Shown here: positions 33,868 to 42,494 of the stretch, piece after piece | Position numbering within the stretch: the stretch's first letter is position 1 | Layout of the letters: every line of letters begins with the position of its first letter | Assembly: GCA_022825505.1 (NCBI GenBank) | Contig: JAJDWR010000016.1 | Span: 110,838 to 174,837 of the forward strand | Reading direction: 5' to 3' | DNA from: Gammaproteobacteria bacterium | GTDB lineage: Bacteria > Pseudomonadota > Gammaproteobacteria > Steroidobacterales > Rariloculaceae | Length of the DNA: 64,000 bases | The notes under the pieces: model-generated | The model's database searches: none | Told to the model about the DNA's origin: nothing | What the model saw: only the letters and a program-made list of their open reading frames with translations | Made by a program: the position numbers and the translations under genes

Positions 33868-34020
33868 GTAGGCGACGAAGGCTCACGCCGGTTCTACACC
33901 GTGGAGGTTTCGGCGCCTGACGTGCTGACCGAGCCGTTCGAGCAGAGCCGCTCCTGGACCGTGATCCTGGGCGCCCGCGTGATGCCCTTCGATTGCTCCT
34001 ATCTGTACGCCGAACAATAG
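33868..34020 (+). pseudogene. 3'-end scar of a DUF6152-family gene
   Basis: 51 codons in one frame give VGDEGSRRFYTVEVSAPDVL, TEPFEQSRSW and MPFDCSYLYAEQ followed by a stop. This matches the C-terminus of the intact gene at 54126-55175 (VGEEGSRLLYT, TEPIERSRSW, MPFDCTYLYSDE). No start, signal peptide or N-domain remains. It shows that a close relative of the 54 kb gene once stood here, 20 kb away. Confidence 0.88.
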
Positions 34021-34072
34021 CCCTTTGTCCGGCGGTTCCTGGTGGGATTACCGCAAGACAATGTTGGCATAC

Positions 34073-34105
34073 TAATAGTAATACCCTATTAATGTGCTAC
34101 TATTA
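34073..34105. promoter_or_regulatory. AT-rich inverted repeat upstream of TonB receptor
   Basis: TAATAGTA (34073-34080) is an exact inverted copy of TACTATTA (34098-34105), with a further TATTAAT between them. ACTATTAAT at 34099-34107 is the reverse complement of ATTAATAGT at 54054-54062, upstream of another family gene and the aromatic transporter. It lies 75-107 bases before the receptor start. Operator or promoter function is inferred. Confidence 0.45.
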
Positions 34106-34179
34106 ATCAGTTGATAGATGTGGACCAAATGATGGTTCCCTTGAGTTTTTTCCAACGTCCAAATGTGGGGATATTCGAA

Positions 34180-37113
34180 ATGAACACTATTTGTCACAAG
34201 GCTCTGGCGACTCTTGTTTGCGGGCTTGCAGTGGTTACCGCCGTCCAGGCTCAGGACGATCAGGACGATCAGGATGAACTGACCGTCTTGGAGGAACTTG
34301 TTGTCATCGGGTCCCGGACACTCGGACTCGAAGACTCGACCTCACCGATCCTGAGCTTTACTCAGGAGGAATTCGAGGCGAATCCGTCCTTTACGGTCGG
34401 CGATTTTCTGGTCGACAACATCACGGCGAACGGTGGACTGACCACGTCTACCGAAGAGGGGACCGGCCGAGGGCGCGCCAACGGCGACCGTTCAACCGCG
34501 GTGAATCTCTGGAATCTCGGCGAGGAGAATTCCCTCGTGCTGGTCAACGGGCAGCGGGTGGTCCCTTCCGCCTCGCCAAGCGTCACCGCCTGGTTCAATA
34601 CGGATATCAACTCGGTCCTGCCCAGCATCGCGCTTCAGCGGGCCGACGTGCTTCTCGACGGCGGATCGGCCATCTACGGCACCGACGCGGTCGCGGGCGT
34701 CGTGAACTTCATCCCCCGCTACGGCTTTGAAGGCCTGGAGTTTCGCCTGCAGACCGACATTTGGCCGGATTCGTTGGGCGACACGGCCAACAATGCGTTC
34801 GAAGGCCTGTTCGGGACCGGCTTCGGCGGTGGCAGGGGCAGTTTCATCGCCGCGTTCGAGTACAGGACAGCCACCGCCACGCCGGTGACGGATCTCGGTC
34901 TGAACTCTACGGACACACCTCAGTTCACGGGCAATGAAACGCCGGCGGATTTCGAAGAGTTGCTTGCTGTCGGCACCACCCGCGGCCCCCAGGCTGTCCA
35001 CAACTACGGGGTGGGCAGCCGCAGAACCGGCGTCACCCCGCTCACCGACCCGCTCTGCGGCAGGCACGATCTCGTCGATGCGCCATACTACGTTGTCGGT
35101 GAGGTCGTGCCTGAAGGCGCGCTCAACGCGGGCTCTTGCGGCGCCTACGGCCAGCCGGAAATCTACCTGAGGGATTCCGACCGCTACACGCTGTTCACGT
35201 CCCTGGGTTACGACTTCAGCGCGACGGTCTCCGGTTCCGTAGACGTTAGCTACAGCGATCGGGAAATTGTCGACCTCAATCGGTTCAACACCCTCGCGGG
35301 CGGCGATCTCTCTCTGGCCACCTACAACATGCCGCATAACCATCCAGGCGTCCTCTACAACGCGAGCCTCGACCCGGCCTGGGCCGCGGCAACCCAGGGT
35401 AGACGACCGAGCGACGTCAATAGCGGAGTCATCAATCAGATGCCCATCACGAACGGACCCAACTCAGGTTATGGCGAGGACGTCTTCAACATCCGGGGCG
35501 CCCTCGAAATGGATCTGTCGGACCGCGTTTCGCTGTCGCTTGGCGCCTCCGTCGGCGAAAGCAGCGCCATGAACACGCGCGACGCCGAGCATGTGGAGAA
35601 CATCACCAACGCGATCCAGGGGCTCGGCGGACCGAATTGCGATCCCCGGACCGGCACCCCCGGAGAGGGCGGGTGCGAGTGGTACAACCCGTTTCTCAGC
35701 CAGGCTTCGCCCGACGCGATCGCGGCCGACCCGAGGCTGGCCAACTCGGACGAGTTGATCGCCTTCCTGATGCCGGGTGACGCCGCCGCCTATTTCTTCG
35801 ACTCCAGGCTCAGTTCGATCGACGCGACCTTCAACATCGGCACGGGTTGGGAGCTTGCGGGCGGCGAAGTGGCCGTCGCCGTCGGCGCGGACTACCGCCA
35901 GGAAGAAGCCACGGTCAATTACAACCAGAACATGCTGGATGGCGTTCTCAACGGGATCCTTCCGCAAACGCCTTCCGGCGGCGAGGATTCCGTGGTGGGA
36001 CTGTTTGGCGAGGCCGCACTGCCGTTGACGGACGAACTCACCATGCAGCTCGCGCTGCGTTACGACAACTATGACAGCGTCGGGAGCACGACCAATCCAA
36101 AGGTCGGGTTCAACTATGCGCCTACCGACCGGGTCGCCCTCAGGGCTTCCTTCGGCACGTCCTTCAAGTCGCCCACCATCAGGCACCTGAATCCGTTCAC
36201 CTCGGCGACCCCGCTTGGGGATGGGGTATCGCCGCGCAGACTGCTGCGTGACGTCTCCACGATCAACCAGGCTATTCCCGGACTCGAACCTCAGACCGCA
36301 ACCCACTTCAGTGTCGGCGGCGACTTCGTGCTTCTTGAGGACGTGGGCGCCTTGAACAGCCTGAATTTCAATGTCGCGTACGTGAGCTTCGAATTCGACG
36401 ACCGCATTTCACCGCTCGATGGCCAGTCGCGCCATGTGTCGCCCGGTGAAGACGGGGCAGCGACAGCGCTTTGCGGCACCAACGACGATACCGGTGCGAG
36501 AAACGAGTTCTACTACTTCGAGAACAATGACCCCGGCGGGCTGCCCTGCTTCGATGGCGTCGATGCCAACATGAACGGCATTCTGGAGCACGGTGAGGTC
36601 CATTCGGAGTATATTTTCTTCTCGAATCTCTCCACGGTCGACGTCAAGGGTCTCAACCTGAATCTCTCCGCCAATGTCCAGACCCCCGTCGGCAACCTCG
36701 GCCTGCGAGTGGCGGCAACGCACATGCTGACCTTCGACATCGCGCGCAACTCGGCGGAAGAGCCTGTTGACGCTGTTGGCGTCTCCGCCGCCGGGGCGAT
36801 CCATCCTTCCGTGGGGAACGTGTACGAATGGCGGATCAATCCTTCGGTCAGCATGAGGTGGCGCGGCGGCCATGCGACAACTCTGACAGGACGCAATAGA
36901 TCCGACATCTTGCGAGGCGATACTGTGGACTATTCCTATGCCACGGAGTGGCAGCTTCGCCATAGCTGGAGCATCCGCGATAACCTCGACGTTGGCCTGA
37001 CGATCAGAAATCTGTTCGAGGAAGTGCCAATCCACGGAAACGCAACCTCGCCAACAGTGCGGCCGACCGACGGTATCCGCCTCTTCTTCCTGAACGTGTC
37101 CGCCCGGTTGTAG
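34180..37113 (+). CDS. TonB-dependent outer-membrane receptor
   Basis: 977 aa. Signal peptide ends AVQAQ; TonB-box-like EELVVIGSRT; plug domain with INSVLPSIALQRADVLLDGG and YGTDAVAGVVNF; then a beta-barrel (KVGFNYAPTDRVALRASFGTS). It is clearly paralogous to the receptor at 13037 through plug and barrel, including the GLGGP-C-GTPGEG-C loop. The chain ends VSARL rather than in an aromatic residue. ATG 34180 is chosen because it gives a clean signal peptide behind GGGG; a TTG 69 bases earlier is less likely. The ligand is unknown. Confidence 0.93.
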   Translation: MNTICHKALATLVCGLAVVTAVQAQDDQDDQDELTVLEELVVIGSRTLGLEDSTSPILSFTQEEFEANPSFTVGDFLVDNITANGGLTTSTEEGTGRGRANGDRSTAVNLWNLGEENSLVLVNGQRVVPSASPSVTAWFNTDINSVLPSIALQRADVLLDGGSAIYGTDAVAGVVNFIPRYGFEGLEFRLQTDIWPDSLGDTANNAFEGLFGTGFGGGRGSFIAAFEYRTATATPVTDLGLNSTDTPQFTGNETPADFEELLAVGTTRGPQAVHNYGVGSRRTGVTPLTDPLCGRHDLVDAPYYVVGEVVPEGALNAGSCGAYGQPEIYLRDSDRYTLFTSLGYDFSATVSGSVDVSYSDREIVDLNRFNTLAGGDLSLATYNMPHNHPGVLYNASLDPAWAAATQGRRPSDVNSGVINQMPITNGPNSGYGEDVFNIRGALEMDLSDRVSLSLGASVGESSAMNTRDAEHVENITNAIQGLGGPNCDPRTGTPGEGGCEWYNPFLSQASPDAIAADPRLANSDELIAFLMPGDAAAYFFDSRLSSIDATFNIGTGWELAGGEVAVAVGADYRQEEATVNYNQNMLDGVLNGILPQTPSGGEDSVVGLFGEAALPLTDELTMQLALRYDNYDSVGSTTNPKVGFNYAPTDRVALRASFGTSFKSPTIRHLNPFTSATPLGDGVSPRRLLRDVSTINQAIPGLEPQTATHFSVGGDFVLLEDVGALNSLNFNVAYVSFEFDDRISPLDGQSRHVSPGEDGAATALCGTNDDTGARNEFYYFENNDPGGLPCFDGVDANMNGILEHGEVHSEYIFFSNLSTVDVKGLNLNLSANVQTPVGNLGLRVAATHMLTFDIARNSAEEPVDAVGVSAAGAIHPSVGNVYEWRINPSVSMRWRGGHATTLTGRNRSDILRGDTVDYSYATEWQLRHSWSIRDNLDVGLTIRNLFEEVPIHGNATSPTVRPTDGIRLFFLNVSARL

Positions 37114-37116
37114 GAG

Positions 37117-37200
37117 CCTGCGCCGTTGGCGCCGGCCGTGGCCAGAGCGCAGATTGAAGAGGTCGTCGTGACGGGGTTCCGGATGCTCGGCGAAACCTGA
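37117..37200 (+). pseudogene. N-terminal remnant of a TonB-dependent receptor
   Basis: In one frame the sequence reads PLAPAVARAQIEEVVVTGFR followed soon by a stop at 37198. This is the end of a signal peptide joined to a TonB box, the hallmark start of these receptors. No start codon or plug follows. It lies directly behind the intact receptor and suggests loss of a tandem copy. Confidence 0.6.
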
Positions 37201-37265
37201 CTTCTTAGCCATACGGCCGGCGGCGTCAGCGTAGTACACTAGAGCGGCAAGTCCAGGGGATACCG

Positions 37266-38315
37266 ATGCGAGACCCCCCGCTCCGCCGTCTCAAAACGAT
37301 CGTTTCGAAGGTGTGCTTCGTACTGGCGCTGTTGCCTGCGTTGGCAGCGTCGCAGGAAAGCGCCCTTGTTGGCGAGTGGCTGCTCTGGCTGGCGCAGGGG
37401 AATGCGCGTCGTCCGGCGTATGGCATCCTGATGATCGAGCCGTCGGGCGGCAGCGTGAACGTCTATATCGACGGTGGCCCCGTCAATCTGTTGGCGCTTG
37501 AGGACGATCGCATTCGCTTCGACTTCGATTGGACGGATGTCGGTGACCGGGTGCACTTGAGCATACTCGAAGGCGTGTTGGCGGACGGCGTCCTGACAGG
37601 CACGGTCACCGAGGACGGGGAATCGCGTGGAGCCTGGCGGGCGACACCGAAGCCGTTGCCCGAGAGCCCGCCGCCGGCGCCCGATCCGGCCGATTTCACC
37701 GGCATCTGGGGCGGGCCGGCCATCATCAGCAAGTATTCGTTCGATCAGACAGAAGCGGGCCGTGAGGCGCAGGCGGCCTACGATTTGACCATCGACGACC
37801 CGATTCTGCGCTGCGTCTCCGACGGGTTGATGCGCATGTCTCACGGGCCGTTCGATATCGAGATCGTCGAGGGCAGGGGCCGGATATTCGTTCTTCACGA
37901 GGACCTGCACGAGGTGCGCAGGATCCACCTGGATGGAAGGACTTTTCCGGATGGGATCGATGACGCGCACTTGTCCATGGGTTACTCGATCGGGCGCTGG
38001 GAGGGTTCAACGCTCGTGGTCGAGACCCGGGGATTGAAGCGGGCGGTATGGGACGCGGCCGGAATGCCCTTCAACGCCGGCGCCGTCGTCACGGAGCGCT
38101 GGTATCTGGACGATGACGGAAACCTGCATGTCGAGTTCAGCCTCAGCGACCCGATCAACTATCATCGGCCGATACTGATGCACCAGGTTCGGGAGCGCCT
38201 GCCGGACGATTCGGAAATCGGCGAGTACTCGTGCGACCCCCATGCCTTCTACCGGGGGCTGCAACTGGATGGGAGGCTGGAGGAGTACTGGGGACGGTCT
38301 CAAAACCGCCTGTAA
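37266..38315 (+). CDS. Exported protein: lipocalin-like domain plus DGR/WEGD domain
   Basis: 349 aa. Signal peptide ends LAASQ. Residues about 32-130 form the lipocalin-like domain also encoded alone at 33447. Residues about 145-349 are the C-terminal family domain: DFTGIWGGP, RRIHLDGRTFPDGI, GYSIGRWEGSTLVVETRGL, then CDPHAFYRGLQLDGRLEEY. The HH N-domain is absent here but is encoded by the next gene, 17 bases downstream. The pair probably works together. Confidence 0.85.
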   Translation: MRDPPLRRLKTIVSKVCFVLALLPALAASQESALVGEWLLWLAQGNARRPAYGILMIEPSGGSVNVYIDGGPVNLLALEDDRIRFDFDWTDVGDRVHLSILEGVLADGVLTGTVTEDGESRGAWRATPKPLPESPPPAPDPADFTGIWGGPAIISKYSFDQTEAGREAQAAYDLTIDDPILRCVSDGLMRMSHGPFDIEIVEGRGRIFVLHEDLHEVRRIHLDGRTFPDGIDDAHLSMGYSIGRWEGSTLVVETRGLKRAVWDAAGMPFNAGAVVTERWYLDDDGNLHVEFSLSDPINYHRPILMHQVRERLPDDSEIGEYSCDPHAFYRGLQLDGRLEEYWGRSQNRL

Positions 38316-38332
38316 TTGACGGGGGCAGAACC

Positions 38333-38692
38333 ATGAAGCACGCTAGTCGCAATCTCCTGATCGCCTGCGCCGCCTGTCTCATGTGGATGCCGGCACACGG
38401 GCATCACGCGCTGTCGGCCAACTATATCGAAGAGGTCGGAACGATCGAGGGAGTCGTCGTGGAGGTCTTCTGGGCAAACCCCCACGTTCACTATTACATC
38501 GAGGTCGCCGGGGAAGACGGCGCCACGAGGCTCTGGGACCTCGAATCCTCCAATCTCAACGGCATGGCGAGCGCCGGCTGGACAAGAGACACGGTGAAGG
38601 TCGGCGACCGAATCAGGGTGTCGGGCCGCCTGGGAAGGGAAGGGCGGCCGCGTCTGGCGCTGGAGCGCTCATCTCTGGAGATCCTCGAATAG
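38333..38692 (+). CDS. DUF6152-type exported protein, N-domain only
   Basis: 119 aa, a minimal complete N-domain. The signal peptide ends MPAHG; mature start His-His-Ala; NPH histidine at mature position 28 (WANPHVHYYIEV). It continues WDLESSNLNGMASAGW and VKVGDRIRVSGRLGREG, then ends at SLEILE. GGGGG precedes the ATG. It follows the C-domain gene at 37266 by 17 bases, so the fused N+C architecture is here split in reverse order. Confidence 0.9.
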   Translation: MKHASRNLLIACAACLMWMPAHGHHALSANYIEEVGTIEGVVVEVFWANPHVHYYIEVAGEDGATRLWDLESSNLNGMASAGWTRDTVKVGDRIRVSGRLGREGRPRLALERSSLEILE

Positions 38693-38741
38693 CCGGGGCA
38701 TCGCGCTTCGGGTTATCGCGGCGGCCTCGAACCGGCCCGGG

Positions 38742-39590
38742 TCAGTCGATGGTGTTTCCCGTGCCGAAGAGATCCTGCGCCGAGAATTCCTCCGCCGGCA
38801 CGCAGTAAATCTGCTCGTCCCACTGGAGGTGGCGATCCCTGTTGAGCGAGTAGATCTTCGTGTCGCTCTCCCAGGGTTCGCTGTAAATCGCCGGATCCCA
38901 GATGGTCATGGTCAGTTCGAGCGTGTCCGCGTCGAGTCGGCGGTAACGCTCCTCCAGCCGCATCTCCTCGGAATGGGGGTGGCCGTACTTGTCCAACCAT
39001 GTCCTGGCATCGAACCCGATGGTCTCCACGACGAGCGTGTCGCCCTCGAAACGCCCGACGGAGAACCCGTTCCAGGTGGGCCAGGTATCCTCGAACGCGG
39101 GCAGTTCGCGGCCGTCCATCCAGATCTCCCGCCAGTCGTGGCGGTACTCGAAGAACTGCAGGATGCGATCGTCCGTCTGGACAATCTCGAAAGTGTCGTG
39201 AGGCTCGATGATCTCGACCGTCAGGTTTCGGGGAATGCCGGCGGGCTCGCACCGCCCGAACGGATCGTTTCGCTCGAACTCCCTGCGATTGGCGCCGTAG
39301 CCGGGCATGTTCTCCAGGTATTGCCTGCGCCCTTCCTCCGTGAAGGGCGGCTCTGCGGTCGGACCCTGATCGGGTAGTGGCAGGTTGACCGGGCTGCGGA
39401 AAGATCCCGGTACATTGCTGTAGGTGACGATGGCGGTTTCCCGGTCCCAGTTCCCGGAGAGATCGCGCGGGTCGAAGGCTTCATCGTTCTGTTGGGCGGA
39501 CAGGGTGGAAAGTCCCGCGAGCATGGCGCCTGCCCCAAGGCGGGCGGGCCAGCTACGTGTTCTGCGGCGGCGGTCTGTAAGTATCATCAA
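38742..39590 (-). CDS. Exported protein, DGR/WEGD domain only
   Basis: 282 aa. A short signal peptide ends STLSAQQ; the family C-domain fills the rest: DLSGNWDRE, REIWMDGRELPAFEDT, GFSVGRFEGDTLVVETIGF, HSEEMRLEERYRR and YCVPAEEF. This is one of the most canonical copies of the domain. It begins 9 bases after the stop of the N-domain gene at 39600, with GAGG at the junction, so N- and C-domains are encoded by adjacent coupled genes in the same order as in fused proteins. Confidence 0.88.
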   Translation of the reverse strand: MMILTDRRRRTRSWPARLGAGAMLAGLSTLSAQQNDEAFDPRDLSGNWDRETAIVTYSNVPGSFRSPVNLPLPDQGPTAEPPFTEEGRRQYLENMPGYGANRREFERNDPFGRCEPAGIPRNLTVEIIEPHDTFEIVQTDDRILQFFEYRHDWREIWMDGRELPAFEDTWPTWNGFSVGRFEGDTLVVETIGFDARTWLDKYGHPHSEEMRLEERYRRLDADTLELTMTIWDPAIYSEPWESDTKIYSLNRDRHLQWDEQIYCVPAEEFSAQDLFGTGNTID

Positions 39591-39599
39591 TCGCGGACC

Positions 39600-39983
39600 T
39601 CACTCTTCGGGCGGTTCGATAGCCAGCGGCACGTCGTTCACCTCCAGGCTCCTCAGCGATCCGACCGTGGGGTCCAGCTTGTGCGGGACGAAGGTGATCG
39701 TGAGCTCGTCTCCGGGTCCGATCGTATCTCGCCGCCATCCCATACTGCGGAGCACGGTGGGCGTCCACCGGATCGACATCCGGTGGTTGACCGCGTTTCC
39801 CTGTTCGTCCGGAATGTCCAGAGCGAAGGAGACATGGGGAAAGTTGAAGGAAAAGTCGGTTGCCGTGCCCGAGACGGGCCCGACCAGCCGGTCGGCCGTC
39901 CAGTAGCTGCCGCCGCCGTGGTGGGCCATTGCCGCGGTCACCAGACCAATGCAGCAGACCGACACCAAAAGCAGGTTCTTCAT
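39600..39983 (-). CDS. DUF6152-type exported protein, N-domain only
   Basis: 127 aa. The signal peptide ends AAMA; mature start His-His-Gly; FPH histidine at mature position 30. The body has RWTPTVLRSMGWRRDTIGPGD and ends EPPEE. Of three clustered ATGs, the one at 39983 sits at the best distance from AAGGG. It is the upstream partner of the C-domain gene at 38742. Confidence 0.85.
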   Translation of the reverse strand: MKNLLLVSVCCIGLVTAAMAHHGGGSYWTADRLVGPVSGTATDFSFNFPHVSFALDIPDEQGNAVNHRMSIRWTPTVLRSMGWRRDTIGPGDELTITFVPHKLDPTVGSLRSLEVNDVPLAIEPPEE

Positions 39984-40258
39984 GTGCATCATCCCTTGAG
40001 ACGTAACTCAGATTCTACCCAATGGCCGTTGTCAGGAAAACGGCGAACAAAAAATAGTCTAATGGAAATTTCGCTTGCGGCCGTTTTGGTGGAGCATTGC
40101 CGTTCATCCGGTTAATCTTCGTGTTGAGTCTGCCGCTCAGGCCGACTGGACGGGTTTCCATGTCCGCCTCCGGAAAGGGGTGATACCGGACGAGTCTGAT
40201 CCCGTCGAGTCACCGTTGCGGCTGTTCTCGGGCGTGGGGCAAGCGAGGTGCCTGAGTG

Positions 40259-41152
40259 ATGTCCATTCGATCTCTTGGCGTAGTAATTCTATCGTCGAGC
40301 GTACTTTCGGTAGCGTATAGCCAATCGACAGAGCTCGTTCTGTTGGGCACGGGCGGAGGGCAACGGGTATTCGAGCATCGATCTCAGACAAGTCAGGCGC
40401 TCGTTCACGGAGATTCCGTGATCGTCATCGACACCGGGTTCAACGCCGCCCGCCAGATCGCCTGGGCGGGACTCGATGCGAGCGCCATCGATCTGATTTT
40501 CATCACCCACGATCACCGGGACCACACGCAGCATATCGGGCGGGTATTGCATGCGGCCTGGGCGGCGGGAAGAAGCGCGCCCATTCACATCTACTCGTAC
40601 CCGGGTATCGGGGACGTCATCGACACGGGGCTCGCGGAGCTTGGCGACGCGGATGCGGCAGAGGTGCGCGCTCTCGCCGTCGTCCATGAGCTTTCCGAAC
40701 CGGGCGTCATCTATCAGGACAGTGGCATCAAGGTGACCTCGGCCGAGAACACGCACGGGCGTGACTATTCGTATGCATTTCGATTCGACATGCCCGACCG
40801 GTCCGTCGTCTTTTCCGGCGATACCGGTTACGACGCAAGGGTCGTCGAACTTGCCAGGGGCGCCGACGTGCTGGTCCACGAGGTGGTCTACATGCAGCTG
40901 ATCGAGGAGACGGTGATTGCAGCTCGCGACGATCCTGAGGCTCGCCGGCAAATGCGGCAGCACCTGACCACGAACCACATTCCAACGGAACTGGTCGGCC
41001 AGGTCGCAACCGAAGCGGCCGTCGGGATGCTGGTCATTTCACACATTGTGCCATTGGAACTGACGTCCAACGACGACCATCTATTGCTGGACATTCTGGA
41101 ACGCCACTACGATGGCCCGATCGTCATCGGCCGGGATCTGATGAGGCTTTAG
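40259..41152 (+). CDS. Secreted MBL-fold hydrolase, RNase Z/arylsulfatase-like branch
   Basis: 297 aa. Signal peptide ends VAYSQ. The mature protein opens LVLLGTGGG, as in RNase Z and AtsA-like MBL hydrolases. The canonical metal motif H84-D-H86-R-D88-H89 is intact, followed by SAENTHG, VFSGDTGYD and a late ISHIVPLEL His. It is probably a zinc-dependent periplasmic hydrolase of a small ester, lactone or sulfate; the substrate is unknown. The stop overlaps the convergent truncated DUF6152 gene by a few bases. Confidence 0.87.
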   Translation: MSIRSLGVVILSSSVLSVAYSQSTELVLLGTGGGQRVFEHRSQTSQALVHGDSVIVIDTGFNAARQIAWAGLDASAIDLIFITHDHRDHTQHIGRVLHAAWAAGRSAPIHIYSYPGIGDVIDTGLAELGDADAAEVRALAVVHELSEPGVIYQDSGIKVTSAENTHGRDYSYAFRFDMPDRSVVFSGDTGYDARVVELARGADVLVHEVVYMQLIEETVIAARDDPEARRQMRQHLTTNHIPTELVGQVATEAAVGMLVISHIVPLELTSNDDHLLLDILERHYDGPIVIGRDLMRL

Positions 41153-41388
41153 CGCAGAATTTCCAGAGAATTGAAGATGACGACCGTGCGTTCAAGCAGT
41201 TTGGTTGCCCCTCCCCCCTCGTTATCGACGTCCAGATACAAATAGGCGTGCGGATTGGTCCACTCGACCTTGGTCATGATTCCCGCGACAGTGATGGGGC
41301 TGCTGCTGTCGTAGTGAACGTCGAAGGAATGGTGCGCGAGGAGCGAACCCGAGGCGAATAATCCGGGCAAGAGCAAGTGCAGTCTCAT
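41149..41388 (-). CDS. Truncated DUF6152-type protein, internal deletion
   Basis: 79 aa. The signal peptide ends SLLA; mature start His-His-Ser; NPH histidine at mature position 29. After LYLDVDNEGG the sequence jumps to TKLLERTVVIFNSLEILR. The intact 119 aa protein at 38333 has some 35 extra residues here, including the VGDRIRVSG strand, before its matching SLEIL end. The frame is kept, so a shortened protein could be made, but the domain is probably broken. It overlaps the upstream gene by four bases (ATGA). Confidence 0.75.
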   Translation of the reverse strand: MRLHLLLPGLFASGSLLAHHSFDVHYDSSSPITVAGIMTKVEWTNPHAYLYLDVDNEGGGATKLLERTVVIFNSLEILR

Positions 41389-42476
41389 TGATGCATCCTC
41401 AGAGCGTCGTCGAGCAATCCCCGTTCGGCCAGATCTTCGATGAACGGCACGGGATTGCACGGCAGATCCTGGTACAGCGGGACATCTCCGCGAATGGATC
41501 CGCGCCGGCGCGTCAGGGGCTCGGTGTAATAATCATCGTGAATGACCATTTCGCGGTCGATCGTCTGCCCGTCCTCGCTGATGTTGTAGGTTTCCACCAG
41601 TCGCGTACCGTCCCCGCCGGACATGGGCAATCCCGAGCCGTCAAGCCAGCCCGGCAGCAGATTGGTCGTCTCGACGATGAACGTGTCGCCCTCCCAACGG
41701 CCATTCGAGTGCCCTAGCGTCGACAAGTGATCGGGCGCCACCGGCGTCCGCCCGTCCATGAAGATGCGGCGGGCGATATCCCTGGCGCCGAAAACCATCA
41801 GGTAGTAGTCGCCGGCATCGACAATTTCCATACGCCGCGGCGAACCGAACAGGCGGGGCAGGTTCGGTACGCAGAACTTGTACACGTCCTGCCACTCCTC
41901 GGTGGCTTCATGCACCGCGCGCCCCTCGTCCGTGAATGGGGTTGGTTTGGGGTCGAGATCGTCGACAGTCACTCTGAAATTGTGTCTGTTGTTCCAGGCG
42001 CCGGTGATGTTGATCGGGTACTCATCTGCCTGTCCGCCATAGTCCACGTCTCCGGCATCTGCGTTTGCCGGATTCGAATCGGCCCCCAGGCTTCCGCCCA
42101 CGGGGCGCCATGTGCCGCCATCGAAGAGCTCAACAGTATCGAGATCGAGATACAGTTTTTTCGTGAAGTTCCTGCCCCTGGAACCGGAAACCGAGACCCG
42201 GCTCCCGACAGGCAGGATGTCCCTGTTCCAACCCCTTCCGATCAGACCGCCGGTCGGGAATGTCTGAACCTCCCAGGATTCCGACTCACCCTGATCGTTG
42301 ACGATTTCAAGTTCGTAGCTGACGTGGGGATTACTCCAGTTGACGCCGGTAATGACGCCTTCCAGTTGCCCTGGATCGTTTCTGTCGAATTCCGCCGCAA
42401 ACGAGTGATGTGCGTTTGCAAGCGGGGATGCCATCAGCGTTGCAATGACCGGAAAGATTCCGACTGTGCATTTCAT
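41385..42476 (-). CDS. DUF6152-type exported protein, N+C architecture
   Basis: 363 aa. The signal peptide ends LANA; mature start His-His-Ser; NPH histidine at mature position 29. The C-domain is canonical: RRIFMDGRTPVAPDHL, GHSNGRWEGDTFIVETTNL, SGLPMSGGDGTRLVETY, and the tail VPFIEDLAERGLLDD, closely related to the gene at 32059. ATG 42476 is favoured over two nearby upstream ATGs because GAGG is 9 bases away. Fourth of five genes in the 45343-41149 run. Confidence 0.9.
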   Translation of the reverse strand: MKCTVGIFPVIATLMASPLANAHHSFAAEFDRNDPGQLEGVITGVNWSNPHVSYELEIVNDQGESESWEVQTFPTGGLIGRGWNRDILPVGSRVSVSGSRGRNFTKKLYLDLDTVELFDGGTWRPVGGSLGADSNPANADAGDVDYGGQADEYPINITGAWNNRHNFRVTVDDLDPKPTPFTDEGRAVHEATEEWQDVYKFCVPNLPRLFGSPRRMEIVDAGDYYLMVFGARDIARRIFMDGRTPVAPDHLSTLGHSNGRWEGDTFIVETTNLLPGWLDGSGLPMSGGDGTRLVETYNISEDGQTIDREMVIHDDYYTEPLTRRRGSIRGDVPLYQDLPCNPVPFIEDLAERGLLDDALRMHQ

Positions 42477-42494
42477 GAACATGAACCTCATTCG

